Shown one piece after another: positions 33,188 to 44,000 of a stretch of 64,000 bases of DNA. The position numbers were made by a program, and so were the translations under genes. The stretch's first letter is position 1. Every line of letters starts with the position of its first letter. This DNA comes from Pseudorhodobacter turbinis (GTDB taxonomy: Bacteria > Pseudomonadota > Alphaproteobacteria > Rhodobacterales > Rhodobacteraceae), in contig NZ_CP039965.1 of assembly GCF_005234135.1 (NCBI RefSeq), positions 992,001 through 1,056,000 on the forward strand. Reading direction: 5' to 3'. Under the pieces are notes generated by a model that was not told the DNA's origin, made no database searches, and saw only the letters and a program-made list of their open reading frames with translations.

Positions 33188-33994
33188 ATGAAAAAAACTG
33201 CACTCTTGGGCGGACTGCTCGCGGCAACCTGCCTTGCCGGAACCGCAAGCGCCGACAAACTGGATGACATCATGGCCTCGGGCACGCTGCGCTGCGCAGT
33301 TGTGCTGGACTTCCCGCCGATGGGATCGCGCGATGCTGATAACAACGCTATCGGCTTTGACGTTGATTACTGTAACGACCTTGCCAAAGCCCTTGGGGTA
33401 GAGGCCAAAATCGTCGAAACGCCCTTCCCCGACCGTATTCCGGCGCTGGTATCGGGCCGGGTTGATGTGGGCGTAGCCTCCACCTCGGACACGCTGGAGC
33501 GGGCAAAGACTGCCGGGTTCTCTGTACCCTATTTCGCATTTACCAACGTGGTGCTGACACGTGAAGATGCTGGCGTTGAAGGCTTTGATGACCTGAAGGG
33601 CAAGACTGTTGGTTCCGTTGGCGGCACCTACGAAGGTATTCAGTTGGAAGATAACATCAAGGAATGGGGCGACGGCGATTACCGTCCATACCAGTCGCAG
33701 GCCGATGTGTTCCTTGCGTTGTCGCAGGGTCAGATCGACGGCACTGTTGTGACCTCCACCGTGGCCTCTTCGATTGTACAATCGGGCAAATATGATGGCT
33801 TGGTCATCAAGGGCGACGCGCCTTATCTGCCGGATTATGTTGCCTTGATCGCGCTGCGTCAGGAATACGGCCTGCTGAACTATCTCGATCTGTTCATCAA
33901 CCAGCAGGTTCGCACCGGCCGCTATCAAGAGCTGTTCGACAAATGGGTTGGCGGTGATGCACCGGATCTGACGGTCAGCAAAGTTTACCGTTAA
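33188..33994 (+). CDS. Polar amino-acid ABC transporter, substrate-binding protein
   Basis: AAGGGAG before the ATG at 33188 sets the start. A 21-residue signal peptide (MKKTALLGGL, ending ASA) exports the protein to the periplasm. The mature protein is an SBP_bac_3 family member of about 250 residues (FPPMGSRDADNNAIGFDVD and VSGRVDVGVAS motifs). It captures an amino acid, presumably hydroxyproline given the neighbours, and delivers it to the two permeases that follow. A GC-rich hairpin separates it from them, which fits higher expression of the binding protein. Confidence 0.88.
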   Translation: MKKTALLGGLLAATCLAGTASADKLDDIMASGTLRCAVVLDFPPMGSRDADNNAIGFDVDYCNDLAKALGVEAKIVETPFPDRIPALVSGRVDVGVASTSDTLERAKTAGFSVPYFAFTNVVLTREDAGVEGFDDLKGKTVGSVGGTYEGIQLEDNIKEWGDGDYRPYQSQADVFLALSQGQIDGTVVTSTVASSIVQSGKYDGLVIKGDAPYLPDYVALIALRQEYGLLNYLDLFINQQVRTGRYQELFDKWVGGDAPDLTVSKVYR

Positions 33995-34010
33995 ACGACA
34001 AACGATAACA

Positions 34011-34035
34011 GACAGGGGGGTGCGCCCCCCCTGTC
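34011..34035 (+). terminator. Hairpin between binding-protein and permease genes
   Basis: GACAGGGGGG pairs with CCCCCCCTGTC around a short loop. No U-tract follows, so it is more likely an RNA stabiliser or leaky terminator that keeps binding-protein mRNA more abundant than permease mRNA. Confidence 0.65.
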
Positions 34036-34066
34036 CCCTACGGACCCAAACACATAAAGGGCCGAG

Positions 34067-34732
34067 ATGTTCACTTACACCTTCCAATGGCGTCAAGCTT
34101 GGCAAAAGATACCGCTTTTGCTGGACGGCGCACTGGTCACTTTGGAAATCGCACTCTTGTCTATGGCAATGGGTGTGGTCTTTGCCGTGATCCTTGCGGT
34201 TGCCCGCAACTCCAAATCCCGGTGGATCTATGCGCCTGCGACAGTCTGGGTCGAGGTGGCGCGCAACACGCCCGCCCTGTTCCAGATCTATATGGCGCAT
34301 TTCGGGCTTGGGTCTTTTGGTATTCACCTAAGCCCCTATATCGCCTTGTTGGCCGGGATTACATTCAACAACGCGGGCTATCTGGCGGAGACCTTCCGCG
34401 GGGCTTTGCGCGCCATTCCTGGAACGCAGTTGCGCGCGGCACGATCCCTAGGGATGCCGCAGGTGCAGGCCTTTCGGCTGGTGATCATGCCGCAGATGTT
34501 TCGCATCGCCTTCCTGCCCACGACGAACCAGATGGTCTGGGCCATTCTGATGACCTCGCTGGGCGTGACCGTGGGGATGAACACCGACCTTGCTGGTGTG
34601 ACGCAAGATATCAACGTCCGCAGCTTCCGCACATTTGAAATTTTTGCCCTCGCGGCGGTGATCTATTACCTGATCGCCAAGGCGGTTACGCTGGGTGCAA
34701 GGCTGCTTGCGCGGCGCATGTTCCGGTATTGA
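34067..34732 (+). CDS. Polar amino-acid ABC transporter permease 1
   Basis: The 221-residue protein has five to six membrane helices and a HisM-type core with the cytoplasmic EAA-like loop GALRAIPGTQLRAARSLGMPQ near residue 125, where the ATPase docks. The binding-protein-dependent transport superfamily is clear. The second permease gene starts 12 bases after its stop, and the two would form a heterodimer. Imported substrate is inferred to be hydroxyproline or proline from the surrounding catabolic genes. Confidence 0.88.
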   Translation: MFTYTFQWRQAWQKIPLLLDGALVTLEIALLSMAMGVVFAVILAVARNSKSRWIYAPATVWVEVARNTPALFQIYMAHFGLGSFGIHLSPYIALLAGITFNNAGYLAETFRGALRAIPGTQLRAARSLGMPQVQAFRLVIMPQMFRIAFLPTTNQMVWAILMTSLGVTVGMNTDLAGVTQDINVRSFRTFEIFALAAVIYYLIAKAVTLGARLLARRMFRY

Positions 34733-34744
34733 AGGGAGAGCGCC

Positions 34745-35398
34745 ATGTTTGAAACCTCATTGACGCTAAGCGACCTTATGTTCCTGGCCAAAGGCGCGGG
34801 GATGACGATTGCCGTCACCTTTTTCGCGGTGACGGGCGGTACATTGATGGGCCTGCTGTTCGGCGTTATCCGTGCACAAATCAGCCCTTGGGCGGCGCTG
34901 CCGCTGACGTTTGTGCTGGATATCTTCCGCTCGGTCCCGCTGCTGATCCAACTTGTGCTGGCCAATGCATTTCAGGCGATTGCGGGGCTGAACCTGCCGC
35001 CTTTCGCCACGTCCTGCATTATTCTGGCGCTTTATACCTCGGCCTATTGCACCGAGATTGTGCGCGGCGCGATTGATGCGGTGCCGATGGTGACACGCCG
35101 CGCGGCACGATCATTGGGCCTAAGCTGGGGGCAGGATATGACTTATGTCGTGTTCCCGATGGCCCTTCGTGTGGCCTTGCCAAGCTGGATCGGCCTGACA
35201 TTGGGCGTGCTGAAAGACAGCGCGCTGGTGCTGTGGCTGGGGCTGATCGAACTGCTCCGCTCGGGCCAGATCCTTGTGACCCGCCTGCAAGAGCCGATGT
35301 TCATCCTGCTTGTCGTAGGTCTGATTTACTTCCTGCTAAGCTTCCCCATTGCCCGCTTTGGCAGCCAACTCGAAAAAAGGTGGCGCGAGAATGATTGA
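34745..35398 (+). CDS. Polar amino-acid ABC transporter permease 2
   Basis: This 217-residue paralogue of the first permease has the same helix pattern and an EAA-type loop (GAIDAVPMVTRRAARSLGLS near residue 110). The ATG follows GGGAG by eight bases. Its last eight bases overlap the ATPase start, so these two proteins are translationally coupled. Together with permease 1 it forms the membrane channel. Confidence 0.88.
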   Translation: MFETSLTLSDLMFLAKGAGMTIAVTFFAVTGGTLMGLLFGVIRAQISPWAALPLTFVLDIFRSVPLLIQLVLANAFQAIAGLNLPPFATSCIILALYTSAYCTEIVRGAIDAVPMVTRRAARSLGLSWGQDMTYVVFPMALRVALPSWIGLTLGVLKDSALVLWLGLIELLRSGQILVTRLQEPMFILLVVGLIYFLLSFPIARFGSQLEKRWREND

Positions 35399-36113
35399 GA
35401 TTAAAGACGTCTACAAATCCTTTGGCACGCTGGAAGTGCTGAAAGGCATCAACCTGACCGTAAAAAAGGGCGAAGTGGTTTCGGTCATCGGCGGGTCCGG
35501 CTCGGGTAAATCGACGCTGCTGACCTGCATCAACGGGTTGGAGCCGATCAACTCCGGTTCCATCCTTGTCGACGGGGTAGAGGTTCACGCCAAGACCACC
35601 GACCTCAACAGGCTGCGCCGCAAGATCGGCATTGTGTTCCAGCAGTTCAACGCCTTCCCGCATTTGACCGTGCTGGAGAACGTCACCCTCGCCCCGCGCA
35701 AAGTGCTTGGCATGTCCAAGGCCGAGGCCGAGGCCGTCGCGGAAAAGCAGTTGGCCCATGTCGGTTTGGCCGACAAGCTTTCGGTCTATCCCGGCAGGCT
35801 TTCGGGCGGGCAACAGCAGCGGATGGCGATTGCCCGCGCGCTGGCGATGTCCCCCGAATACGTGCTGTTTGACGAGGTAACCTCCGCGCTTGATCCGCAA
35901 TTGGTGGGTGAGGTTCTGGATACGTTGAAGCTGCTTGCCGATGACGGCATGACCATGATCTGCGTGACCCATGAGATGACCTTTGCGCGCGACGTCTCGG
36001 ACAGGGTGGCGTTTTTCCACAAGGGGATCATGGCCGAGATTGCGCCATCAAACGAGTTTTTCAACGCGCCCCAACATCCCGAGACGCAGAAATTTCTGTC
36101 AAACATACGGTAG
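35391..36113 (+). CDS. Polar amino-acid ABC transporter ATPase
   Basis: Start at 35391 (MIEIKDVYKSF), just inside the permease end. The 240-residue protein has Walker A (GGSGSGKST near 37), the Q-loop (FQQFNAFPHLT), the LSGGQQQR signature near 138, Walker B (YVLFDEVTSALDP) and the H-loop (CVTHEMTFARD). It is of the GlnQ/HisP type used for amino acids. It closes the transporter operon; the flavoprotein gene starts 16 bases later and is likely co-transcribed. Confidence 0.92.
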   Translation: MIEIKDVYKSFGTLEVLKGINLTVKKGEVVSVIGGSGSGKSTLLTCINGLEPINSGSILVDGVEVHAKTTDLNRLRRKIGIVFQQFNAFPHLTVLENVTLAPRKVLGMSKAEAEAVAEKQLAHVGLADKLSVYPGRLSGGQQQRMAIARALAMSPEYVLFDEVTSALDPQLVGEVLDTLKLLADDGMTMICVTHEMTFARDVSDRVAFFHKGIMAEIAPSNEFFNAPQHPETQKFLSNIR

Positions 36114-36128
36114 TAAAGGCGAAACACC

Positions 36129-37352
36129 ATGAAATCGGTAGAGGTCGTCGTTGTCGGCGCAGGCGTGGTTGGCTTGTCGGTTGCGCTTGCCGCACAGGCA
36201 CGCGGGTTGTCGGTGCGCGTGATTGATCGCAAGGGGATCTGTGCCGGGGCCTCCGCTGGTAATGCGGGGGCTTTTGCCTTTACCGATATCTTGCCGCTCG
36301 CCTCGCCCCGCGTCATCCGGCAAGCGCCGAAATGGTTGCTTGACCCGCTGGGCCCGCTTTCGGTGCCGCCGCGCTATGCCTTGAATATCGCGCCGTGGAT
36401 GCTGCGGTTCTGGCGGGCAAGCTGGCCTGCGCAGGTGCGGGCCTCAACCATTGCGCAAACGGGGTTGATGGCCTTGTCCAAGGCGGCTTTACAGCCGTTT
36501 TTGGCAGCACATGGCCTGTCGTCGATGCTGCGGCATGACGGGCAGTTGCAGGTCTATGAGGGGCAGGCGGAATTTGACGCGAGCCTGCCAAGTTGGACGC
36601 TGCGCGCCAAGGCAGGCATCCCGTTCGAGCATCTGACAGGTGACGCGATTGCCGACCGTCAACCGGGGCTGGATGCGCGTTTTACCCATGCCACTTTCAC
36701 GCCGGAATGGTATTCCATCGCCGATCCAAAAGATTACACCGAGGCACTTGCCGCGCAGTTTTGCGCCAATGGCGGCGAGGTGGTGATCACCGAAGCCACG
36801 CATCTTTTGGCCGACGGCGTAGACACCGCCCTTGGCGCGATGAGGGGCCGCGTGGTTTTGGCGGCGGGGGCGTTTTCACACCATCTGGCGCGCACCGCTG
36901 GCGTCAAGATCCCGCTGGAAACCGAGCGCGGCTATAATACCACCCTGCCTTTGGGTGCTGCCGATCTGCGCTGTCAGGTGACATTTGGCGGGCATGGGTT
37001 TGTGATCTCCAAGCTGTCATCGGGTATCCGCGTCGGTGGCGCGGTAGAGCTGGGCGGGCTGAAACTACCACCCAATTATGCCCGCGCCGATGCGATGCTG
37101 ACCAAGGCCAAACGTTTCATGCCCTCCCTCGATACCTCGGGTGGTGTGCAATGGATGGGGTTTCGCCCCTCGCTACCCGACAGCCTGCCCGCGCTTGGCC
37201 CCCTGCCCGGTCAGCCCAACACGATCTGCGCTTTCGGGCACGGCCATCTTGGCCTGACCCAATCCGCAGGCACCGCCCAGATCATCGCCGATCTTTTGAC
37301 GGGCAAGACCCCCGACATCGACCTCACCCCCTTCGCGCCCGCGCGTTTCTGA
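36129..37352 (+). CDS. D-hydroxyproline oxidase-type FAD flavoprotein, DAO/DadA family
   Basis: The 407-residue protein opens with VVVVGAGVVGLSVAL, the FAD-binding GxGxxG motif, and a following acidic turn. It continues through a DAO fold with a C-terminal GHGHLGLTQSAGT segment that closes the FAD site. Single-chain enzymes of this kind oxidise cis-4-hydroxy-D-proline to the pyrroline acid in the 4-hydroxyproline pathway. The substrate is inferred from the epimerase gene that follows 12 bases later and from the DapA-family deaminase. Electron acceptor (quinone or oxygen) is not clear. Confidence 0.78.
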   Translation: MKSVEVVVVGAGVVGLSVALAAQARGLSVRVIDRKGICAGASAGNAGAFAFTDILPLASPRVIRQAPKWLLDPLGPLSVPPRYALNIAPWMLRFWRASWPAQVRASTIAQTGLMALSKAALQPFLAAHGLSSMLRHDGQLQVYEGQAEFDASLPSWTLRAKAGIPFEHLTGDAIADRQPGLDARFTHATFTPEWYSIADPKDYTEALAAQFCANGGEVVITEATHLLADGVDTALGAMRGRVVLAAGAFSHHLARTAGVKIPLETERGYNTTLPLGAADLRCQVTFGGHGFVISKLSSGIRVGGAVELGGLKLPPNYARADAMLTKAKRFMPSLDTSGGVQWMGFRPSLPDSLPALGPLPGQPNTICAFGHGHLGLTQSAGTAQIIADLLTGKTPDIDLTPFAPARF

Positions 37353-37363
37353 AAGCCAACACC

Positions 37364-38365
37364 ATGACGACCTATACCTTCCCCTGCATTGATGGTCATA
37401 CCTGCGGCAACCCGGTGCGCCTTGTCACCGGCGGTGCACCGATGCTGGTTGGCGATACGATGCTGGAAAAGCGCGCTCATTTTCTGGCGGAATTTGACTG
37501 GATCCGCACCGGATTGATGTTTGAGCCGCGCGGCCATGACCAAATGTCCGGCGCGATCCTGTTCCCGCCCACACGCAGCGATTGCGATGTTGCGGTGCTG
37601 TTCATCGAGACCTCGGGCTGTTTGCCGATGTGCGGCCATGGCACCATCGGCACGGTGACGATCGCGCTGGAAAACGGGCTGATCCGCCCCGCAACCCCCG
37701 GCGTGTTGCGCCTTGATACGCCCGCGGGCCGCGTGGATGTGACCTACAGGCAAGAGGGCCGCTTTGTCGAGGAAGTGCGCCTGACCAACGTGCCCGGCTT
37801 CCTGCACTCCGAAGGGCTGACCGCCGAGGTTGAGGGCATGGGCGAGGTGGTCGTTGATGTCTCTTACGGCGGTAACTTCTATGCCATCGTGGACCCGCAG
37901 AAAAACTTTGCCGATATGGCAGATTATTCGGCGGGGGAACTGGTGCATCTGGGCCGCAAGCTGCGCGATGCGCTGAACGCCAAATATGAATTCATCCACC
38001 CCGAGCATCCCGCGATCTGCGGTTTGTCACATATTCTATGGACGGGTGCCGCGCGGGACCCCGCGGCCCATGGGCGCAATGCGGTGCTTTATGGCGATAA
38101 GGCGATTGACCGTTCCCCCTGCGGCACCGGCACCTCGTCGCGCATGGCGCAGCTGGTGGCCAAGGGCAAGCTGGCCGTAGGCGATGACTATGTGCATGAA
38201 TCCATCATCGGATCGCTGTTCAAGGGCCGCGTCGAGGCGGCAACCACCGTGGCAGGCAAACCCGCCATCATCCCCTCTATCGCCGGTTGGGCGCGGGTGA
38301 CGGGCTTCAACACCATCTTCATCGATGATCGCGACCCCTTTGCACATGGGTTCGTCGTCAAATGA
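37364..38365 (+). CDS. 4-hydroxyproline 2-epimerase, proline racemase family
   Basis: Start at 37364 ([15 protein letters not shown]) gives 333 residues, the usual epimerase length. Catalytic thiols are both present: Cys 90 in [10 protein letters not shown] and Cys 253 in [14 protein letters not shown]. They act as acid and base on opposite faces of C2, converting trans-4-hydroxy-L-proline to cis-4-hydroxy-D-proline. The Cys/Cys pair distinguishes it from the dehydratase subgroup. The oxidase gene upstream and the AcnX gene downstream (overlapping by four bases) agree. The frame also extends to 37151 but lacks a ribosome site there. Confidence 0.9.
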   Translation: MTTYTFPCIDGHTCGNPVRLVTGGAPMLVGDTMLEKRAHFLAEFDWIRTGLMFEPRGHDQMSGAILFPPTRSDCDVAVLFIETSGCLPMCGHGTIGTVTIALENGLIRPATPGVLRLDTPAGRVDVTYRQEGRFVEEVRLTNVPGFLHSEGLTAEVEGMGEVVVDVSYGGNFYAIVDPQKNFADMADYSAGELVHLGRKLRDALNAKYEFIHPEHPAICGLSHILWTGAARDPAAHGRNAVLYGDKAIDRSPCGTGTSSRMAQLVAKGKLAVGDDYVHESIIGSLFKGRVEAATTVAGKPAIIPSIAGWARVTGFNTIFIDDRDPFAHGFVVK

Positions 38366-40050
38366 GCGGGCAAGCCATCATCGCGGGCCGCGCCAGCGGC
38401 AAAGTTCTGGCCTCTGCCGAGGGGATCAGCTTTTGGGGCGGGGTTGATCCGCTGACGGGCATGGTGATCGATGCACACCATCCGCTGCACGGGCAATGCC
38501 TGACGGGCAAAATTCTGGTGATGCCGACCACGCGCGGATCGTGCAGCGGCAGCGGCGTTATGCTTGATCTTGCGCTGAACGGGATCGCACCCGCCGCCTT
38601 TGTCTTTCGTGAGGCCGAAGACGTCGTCACCCTTGGCGCGATGATCGCGGGCAAGATGTTCGACCGACCCGTGCCGGTTATCCGACTGGGGCCTGCGGCC
38701 TATGACACGGTTGCCGCCGCCCAAAATGCCGAGCTGACCGAGGATGCGCTGATCGCCGATGGCGTGACCCTGCCCTTGGCGCCGCTGCCCGTCACCGCGC
38801 TTGATCTGACGCCGCAGGATCACGCGATGCTGAACGGCGATGACGGCCCCGCCCGCCGCATCGCGATGGAGGTGATCTGCGCCATGGCCACCTTGCAGGG
38901 CGCGCAGACACTGATCGATGTCACCCAAGGTCATATCGACGGCTGCATTCTGGCCAATGCCGCCAACCTGCGCTTTGCTGAGGCTATGGCAGAGATGGGC
39001 GCGAAAACATGCATCCCCACCTCAATCAACGCGATTTCGGTGGATCACGGCAACTGGCGCGCCCAAGGTGTTGCCCCCGATTTCGGGTTGCGCGCCGCCC
39101 GTCTGGCCGATGCCTATGTTGCCATGGGTGCGCGCCCGACCTTTACCTGCGCGCCCTACCTGCTGGATACCGCCCCGAAAGAGGGTGAGGCCATCGGCTG
39201 GTCGGAATCCAATGCCGTGGTCTATGCCAATAGCGTGTTGGGGGCGCGTACGGTCAAACACCCCGACTATCTTGATCTGTTCATCGCGATGACGGGCCGC
39301 GCGCCTTTGTCCGGTGTTTACCTGCCGGAAAACCGGCAGGCGAGGCTGGTGATCCATGTCACAGCACCTGCTGGGGCCGATGATGCGCTTTGGCCGATGC
39401 TGGGCTATCTGGCGGGGCAACGCGCGCCCGACCGCATTCCCCTGCTTGCAGGGCTGGAACATCTATCGCCCTCGCCCGATGACCTCAAGGCGATGTGCGC
39501 GGCCTTTGGCACGACATCTGCCGCGCCGATGCTGCATGTTGCGGGCCACACGCCCGAGGCGCATCTGATCGCGCCCGATGCCGTGCCTGAAACTGCTGAT
39601 ATCAAAGATCTGGCGCGGATCTGGGGGCAATTAAACCCCGATCCCTCGCCCAAACATATGGACCTCATTGCCTTTGGCAGCCCGCATTTCTCGCTGGTTG
39701 AGGCTCGCAAGCTGGCCGCATTGCTAAAGGGAAAACCCCGCCATCCCGACACGGCCGTGATTGTCACCTTGGGCCGTGAGGTGCTGGCGGCCATCAAAGC
39801 CGACGGCACATTAGATACCCTGCAGGCAGCAGATGTACAGCTGGTTGCCGATATCTGCTGGTGTTCCATAACCGAACCTGTGTTCCCACCGGCGGCCACA
39901 ACGCTGATGACGAACTCCGGCAAATACGCCCATTACGGGCCCGGGCTTTCAGGCCGCGCCGTGCGCTTTGGTTCATTGGCCGATTGCGCCACCGCCGCAC
40001 AAACCGGACACGCACCGGCACATCCCCCCGCTTGGCTAAAAGAGGCATAA
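38362..40050 (+). CDS. Aconitase X, cis-3-hydroxy-L-proline dehydratase type
   Basis: The 562-residue protein is a fusion of the small swivelling aconitase-X domain (residues 1-130: [22 protein letters not shown]) and the large catalytic domain (residues 150-555). The large domain has [34 protein letters not shown], and [14 protein letters not shown] near 500. Members of this family are cis-3-hydroxy-L-proline dehydratases that yield 1-pyrroline-2-carboxylate, matching the Ldh_2 reductase in the cluster. ATGA overlap joins it to the epimerase gene. Related AcnX proteins also serve mevalonate metabolism in archaea, but the neighbours rule that out here. Confidence 0.87.
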   Translation: MSGQAIIAGRASGKVLASAEGISFWGGVDPLTGMVIDAHHPLHGQCLTGKILVMPTTRGSCSGSGVMLDLALNGIAPAAFVFREAEDVVTLGAMIAGKMFDRPVPVIRLGPAAYDTVAAAQNAELTEDALIADGVTLPLAPLPVTALDLTPQDHAMLNGDDGPARRIAMEVICAMATLQGAQTLIDVTQGHIDGCILANAANLRFAEAMAEMGAKTCIPTSINAISVDHGNWRAQGVAPDFGLRAARLADAYVAMGARPTFTCAPYLLDTAPKEGEAIGWSESNAVVYANSVLGARTVKHPDYLDLFIAMTGRAPLSGVYLPENRQARLVIHVTAPAGADDALWPMLGYLAGQRAPDRIPLLAGLEHLSPSPDDLKAMCAAFGTTSAAPMLHVAGHTPEAHLIAPDAVPETADIKDLARIWGQLNPDPSPKHMDLIAFGSPHFSLVEARKLAALLKGKPRHPDTAVIVTLGREVLAAIKADGTLDTLQAADVQLVADICWCSITEPVFPPAATTLMTNSGKYAHYGPGLSGRAVRFGSLADCATAAQTGHAPAHPPAWLKEA

Positions 40051-40051
40051 C

Positions 40052-41080
40052 ATGCGCAGCAGCAAAACCATTCACGTCATTTCCGCCCATGCCGAAGGCG
40101 AAGTTGGCGATGTCATCGTCGGCGGCGTCCTGCCGCCCCCCGGCGATACGATCTGGGAACAATCACGCTGGATCGCCAAGGATCAGACCCTGCGCAACTT
40201 CGTGCTTAATGAACCCCGCGGCGGGGTGTTCCGCCATGTAAACCTGCTGGTGCCGCCCAAGGACCCCCGCGCCGATGCGGCGTTCATTATTATGGAGCCA
40301 GAAGATACGCCGCCGATGTCGGGCTCCAACTCTATCTGTGTGTCGACGGTGCTGCTGGACGGCGGGTTGGTCCCGATGCAAGAACCTGAAACCCGCATGG
40401 TGCTTGAGGCGCCCGGAGGCTTGGTCCATGTGCGCGCAGAATGTAAAGACGGCAAGGCAGAGCGTATTTTCGTGCAAAACCTGCCCAGCTTTGCCGCCGA
40501 TTTGGGCCTGACGTTGGAGGTAGAGGGCATCGGCACCCTGACCGTTGACACCGCCTATGGAGGCGATAGTTTCATCATCGTCGATGCCGCAGCACTTGGC
40601 CTTGATCTGGTCGCCGACGAGGCGCATTTCATCGCCAAAATGGGCGTGAAGATCACCAATGCCGCCAATGCGCAGCTGAAATTTCATCACCCCGATAACC
40701 CTGATTGGACACATTTCTCCTTTTGCCTTTTCGCAGGCCCCGTCACCCGTGAAGGTAACGCGCTGCGCGCAGGCTCAGCGGTGGCGATCCAGCCGGGCAA
40801 GGTTGACCGTTCGCCTACCGGCACGGCGCTTTCGGCGCGGATGGCGGTTTTGCATGCCAAGGGAGAGATGGGGCTGGACGATCATTTGACCATCGTCTCG
40901 GTCATCGGATCGACCTTTGTCGGCCGGATCGTGGGCGAAACCACAGTGGGCAATAGACCCGCTGTCATCCCCGAGATTTCGGGCCGTGGCTGGATCACCG
41001 GAACCCACCAGCACATGCTGGATCCCTCCGATCCGTGGCCCGAGGGCTACCGCCTAACGGATACTTGGGGCGCGCGCTAA
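40052..41080 (+). CDS. Proline-racemase-family protein lacking both catalytic cysteines
   Basis: The start lies two bases after the AcnX stop. The 342-residue protein clearly belongs to the proline racemase family ([19 protein letters not shown]-type and RGWITG segments). At the first catalytic position it has Ser 90 (PPMSGSNSI) and at the second Thr 256 (DRSPTGTAL), where racemases have Cys/Cys and trans-3-hydroxyproline dehydratases have Cys/Thr. The Thr alone would fit a dehydratase-like reading, but the Ser replaces the general base. The partner of AcnX in this operon is therefore not an ordinary epimerase. Its role is unknown; see findings. Confidence 0.85.
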   Translation: MRSSKTIHVISAHAEGEVGDVIVGGVLPPPGDTIWEQSRWIAKDQTLRNFVLNEPRGGVFRHVNLLVPPKDPRADAAFIIMEPEDTPPMSGSNSICVSTVLLDGGLVPMQEPETRMVLEAPGGLVHVRAECKDGKAERIFVQNLPSFAADLGLTLEVEGIGTLTVDTAYGGDSFIIVDAAALGLDLVADEAHFIAKMGVKITNAANAQLKFHHPDNPDWTHFSFCLFAGPVTREGNALRAGSAVAIQPGKVDRSPTGTALSARMAVLHAKGEMGLDDHLTIVSVIGSTFVGRIVGETTVGNRPAVIPEISGRGWITGTHQHMLDPSDPWPEGYRLTDTWGAR

Positions 41081-41099
41081 CCGCTGCGCGCCCTCAAGG

Positions 41100-44000
41100 T
41101 CAGGCCTTGCCTGCTTCTGCCTCAAACATCTTTTTCTTATCGCTTTGCGCGGTAAGAAACTGCGCGTCAGAGCGTGAGATATAGGTGTAAAACATCGGCA
41201 CCACGAAGAGCGTAAATATCGTGCCGATCAGCAGACCGGTAAAGATTACCAAGCCCATCGCCTGACGCGCCGCAGCCCCTGCCCCTTCGGCCAGGATCAA
41301 CGGAACCACGGCCAGCGCCATCGCGGCGGTGGTCATCAAGATCGGGCGCAAACGGGTTTTCGCAGCGGCCACAATCGCCTCACGCCGCGAAAGGTTATGT
41401 TCCTCACGTTGCTGGTTGGCAAATTCGACCATCAAAATCCCGTGCTTGGTGATCAGACCAATCAACGTGATAAGCCCGACCTGCGAATAGATGTTCAACG
41501 TCCCCAGCCCAAGGTTCAGCGGCAAGATCGCGCCAAAGATCGACAGCGGCACCGACATCAAGATGATGAAGGGGTCACGGAAGCTTTCAAACTGCGCGGC
41601 AAGCACCAGGTAAATCACCACCAAAGCGGCGGCAAAGGCAAAAATAATGGCATTGCCCTGCTCCACCTCCAACCGCGATTGGCCGGAGTATTCGATGAAA
41701 AACCCGTCGGGTAGAACCTCGCGGGCGATCTGTTCCAGCTGGGCCAGACCATCCCCCGTCGACGTCCCGATCGAGGGCAGCGCAGTTAGCGTGGCGGCAT
41801 TCAACTGGTTGAACTGCTCGATCGAGGCCGCACTCGCCCCGGTGTTCACCGACACGACCGAAGACAACGGCACCAATGCCCCGCCCGAAGCGCGCACAAA
41901 GAACTGGCCCAGACGCTCGGGGTTGTTGCGCCATTCTTGCGGCACCTGCGTGATGATGTCGTAGCTGTTGCTTTCCAGATCGAACTGCGCAACCGCATTG
42001 CCACCCACCAACAGCGCCAAAGTTGTCCCGATGTCGGAAATCGGCACGTTAAGGCTGGCAGCCCGTTCGCGGTCAATCGTCACCGTCACCTGCGGCGCAT
42101 CAAAGCTGAGCGAGTTTTGCACAACGATGAACCGCCCCGAAGCCATGGCTTTTTGGCGAATTTCTTCGGCCACTTCGACCACGCGTTCGGGCGCATAGAT
42201 CGACTGGATCACCAAGGACACCGGCAAGCCACCCCCGGCACCCGGCAAGGTCGGTGGCGCAAAGACGAACCCCTGCACGCCAGTATTTTTTGCAAGGCTG
42301 GCCTGAATATCGACCTGAACCTCTTGCTGGCTGCGACTACGATCTGCCCAGTCTTTCAACGACCAGATATAGATGCCGGTATTTTTCGAACCCCCAAAGC
42401 CCGCGATGGAAAAGCCGACATCAACCTCTTCGACCTCGGCGGTGGATTTGGTCACCTCCTCGATATAAAGTGAGGTGTAATCGGTCGTGGCATAGCGCGG
42501 CCCGTTCAGGAAGGCGAACAAAGCGCCTTGATCCTCTTCGGGGGCAAGCTCACTGGTGGTGTTCATAAACATGAACCCCGTGACGCCAAGCAAGGCCACA
42601 ACCATCAGCAGGGTAACAGGGCGGTAATCCAGCGATGAGGAAACCCGACGCTCATACCAGTTTGATACACGATCAGAGGTCCGGTCCACGATCTTTTGGA
42701 ACCGGCTTGCGTTGCCATGGCTCAGCAAACGAGCGGCCATGGCCGGTGTGATCGTCAGCGCGACGACCCCGGAAATAACAACCGCACCGGCCAAAGTCAT
42801 AGCAAATTCGGTAAAGAGGCTGCCGGTCAAACCGCCGGTAAAGGCCAGTGGTGCCAGAACGGCGGCCAAGGTCAGGGTCATGGCGATAACCGGCCCTGCG
42901 ATTTCCTTCATACCCTTGATCGCGGCCGGCGCGGGGGCCATGCCCTCTTCGATATGCCGGTGGATGTTTTCCACCACCACAATCGCATCATCAACCACCA
43001 AGCCGATGGCAAGGACCATCGCCAGCAATGTCAGCAGGTTAATCGAATATCCCAGCGCCAGAAGGATGGTACAAACACCGATCAACGACAGTGGAATCGT
43101 GACAACCGGCATCAAGACCGACCGGAAAGAGCCGAGGAACAGGATGATCACCACGATCACAATCGCCACCGCCTCAGCGATGGTTTTGAACACCTCATAG
43201 ATGGAGCTGCTGATGGTTTCCGTCGAATCGTAGACCAGTTTAAGGGTCATGCCCTCGGGCAAACTGTCGTTCAGGCTGGGCAGTGCCGTCAGCACCGCTT
43301 CGGCAGTGGTCAACGGGTTGGCCGCAGGCGTGGCGGTAATGCCGATAAAGGTACCGCCCTCACCGTCGAAGGTCACGATTTCCTCTTGGTCCTTTGAGGC
43401 AAGCTCTACCGTGGCGACATCGCGCAGGCGCACAACGCCGGTATCCGTCGTGATCAGGGGCAAGGCACCAAAGGCCTCGGCGGTTTGCAGCGTGGACTCG
43501 AGGCTGATCGAATAGGTGACATATTCGTTTTCGGTGCTGCCCGGAGCAGACAGGAAGTTAGAGGCCCGGATCGCGGCAAGCACCTCACCGGCTGTCACTT
43601 TACGCGCAGCCAAACGCAGCGGATCAATCCACACCCGCATCGCATAGTTGGCCGCCCCGATGATCTGCATCTCGGCCACACCATCGATGGTGGAGACACG
43701 CGGACGGACCACGCGTTCAAGATATTCGGTCAGCTGCTCTGGCGTCATATTCGGGTTTTGCGCCGCCAGATACATCAGCGCGAAGGTTTGGCCCGTGCCT
43801 TTGGTGATAATCGGATCTTCGGCATCGCCGGGCAGCTTGCCGCGCACCTGCTGGACCTTGGACAGAACCTCGGTCAGCGCCGCTTCGGAATTGGCACCCA
43901 ATTGCATTTTCACCGACACCACGGACGCCGAGGGCCGCGACTGGCTGCTGACATAGTCAATATTTTCGGTCGTCGCGACAGCGGCGGCAATCGGGGCGGT

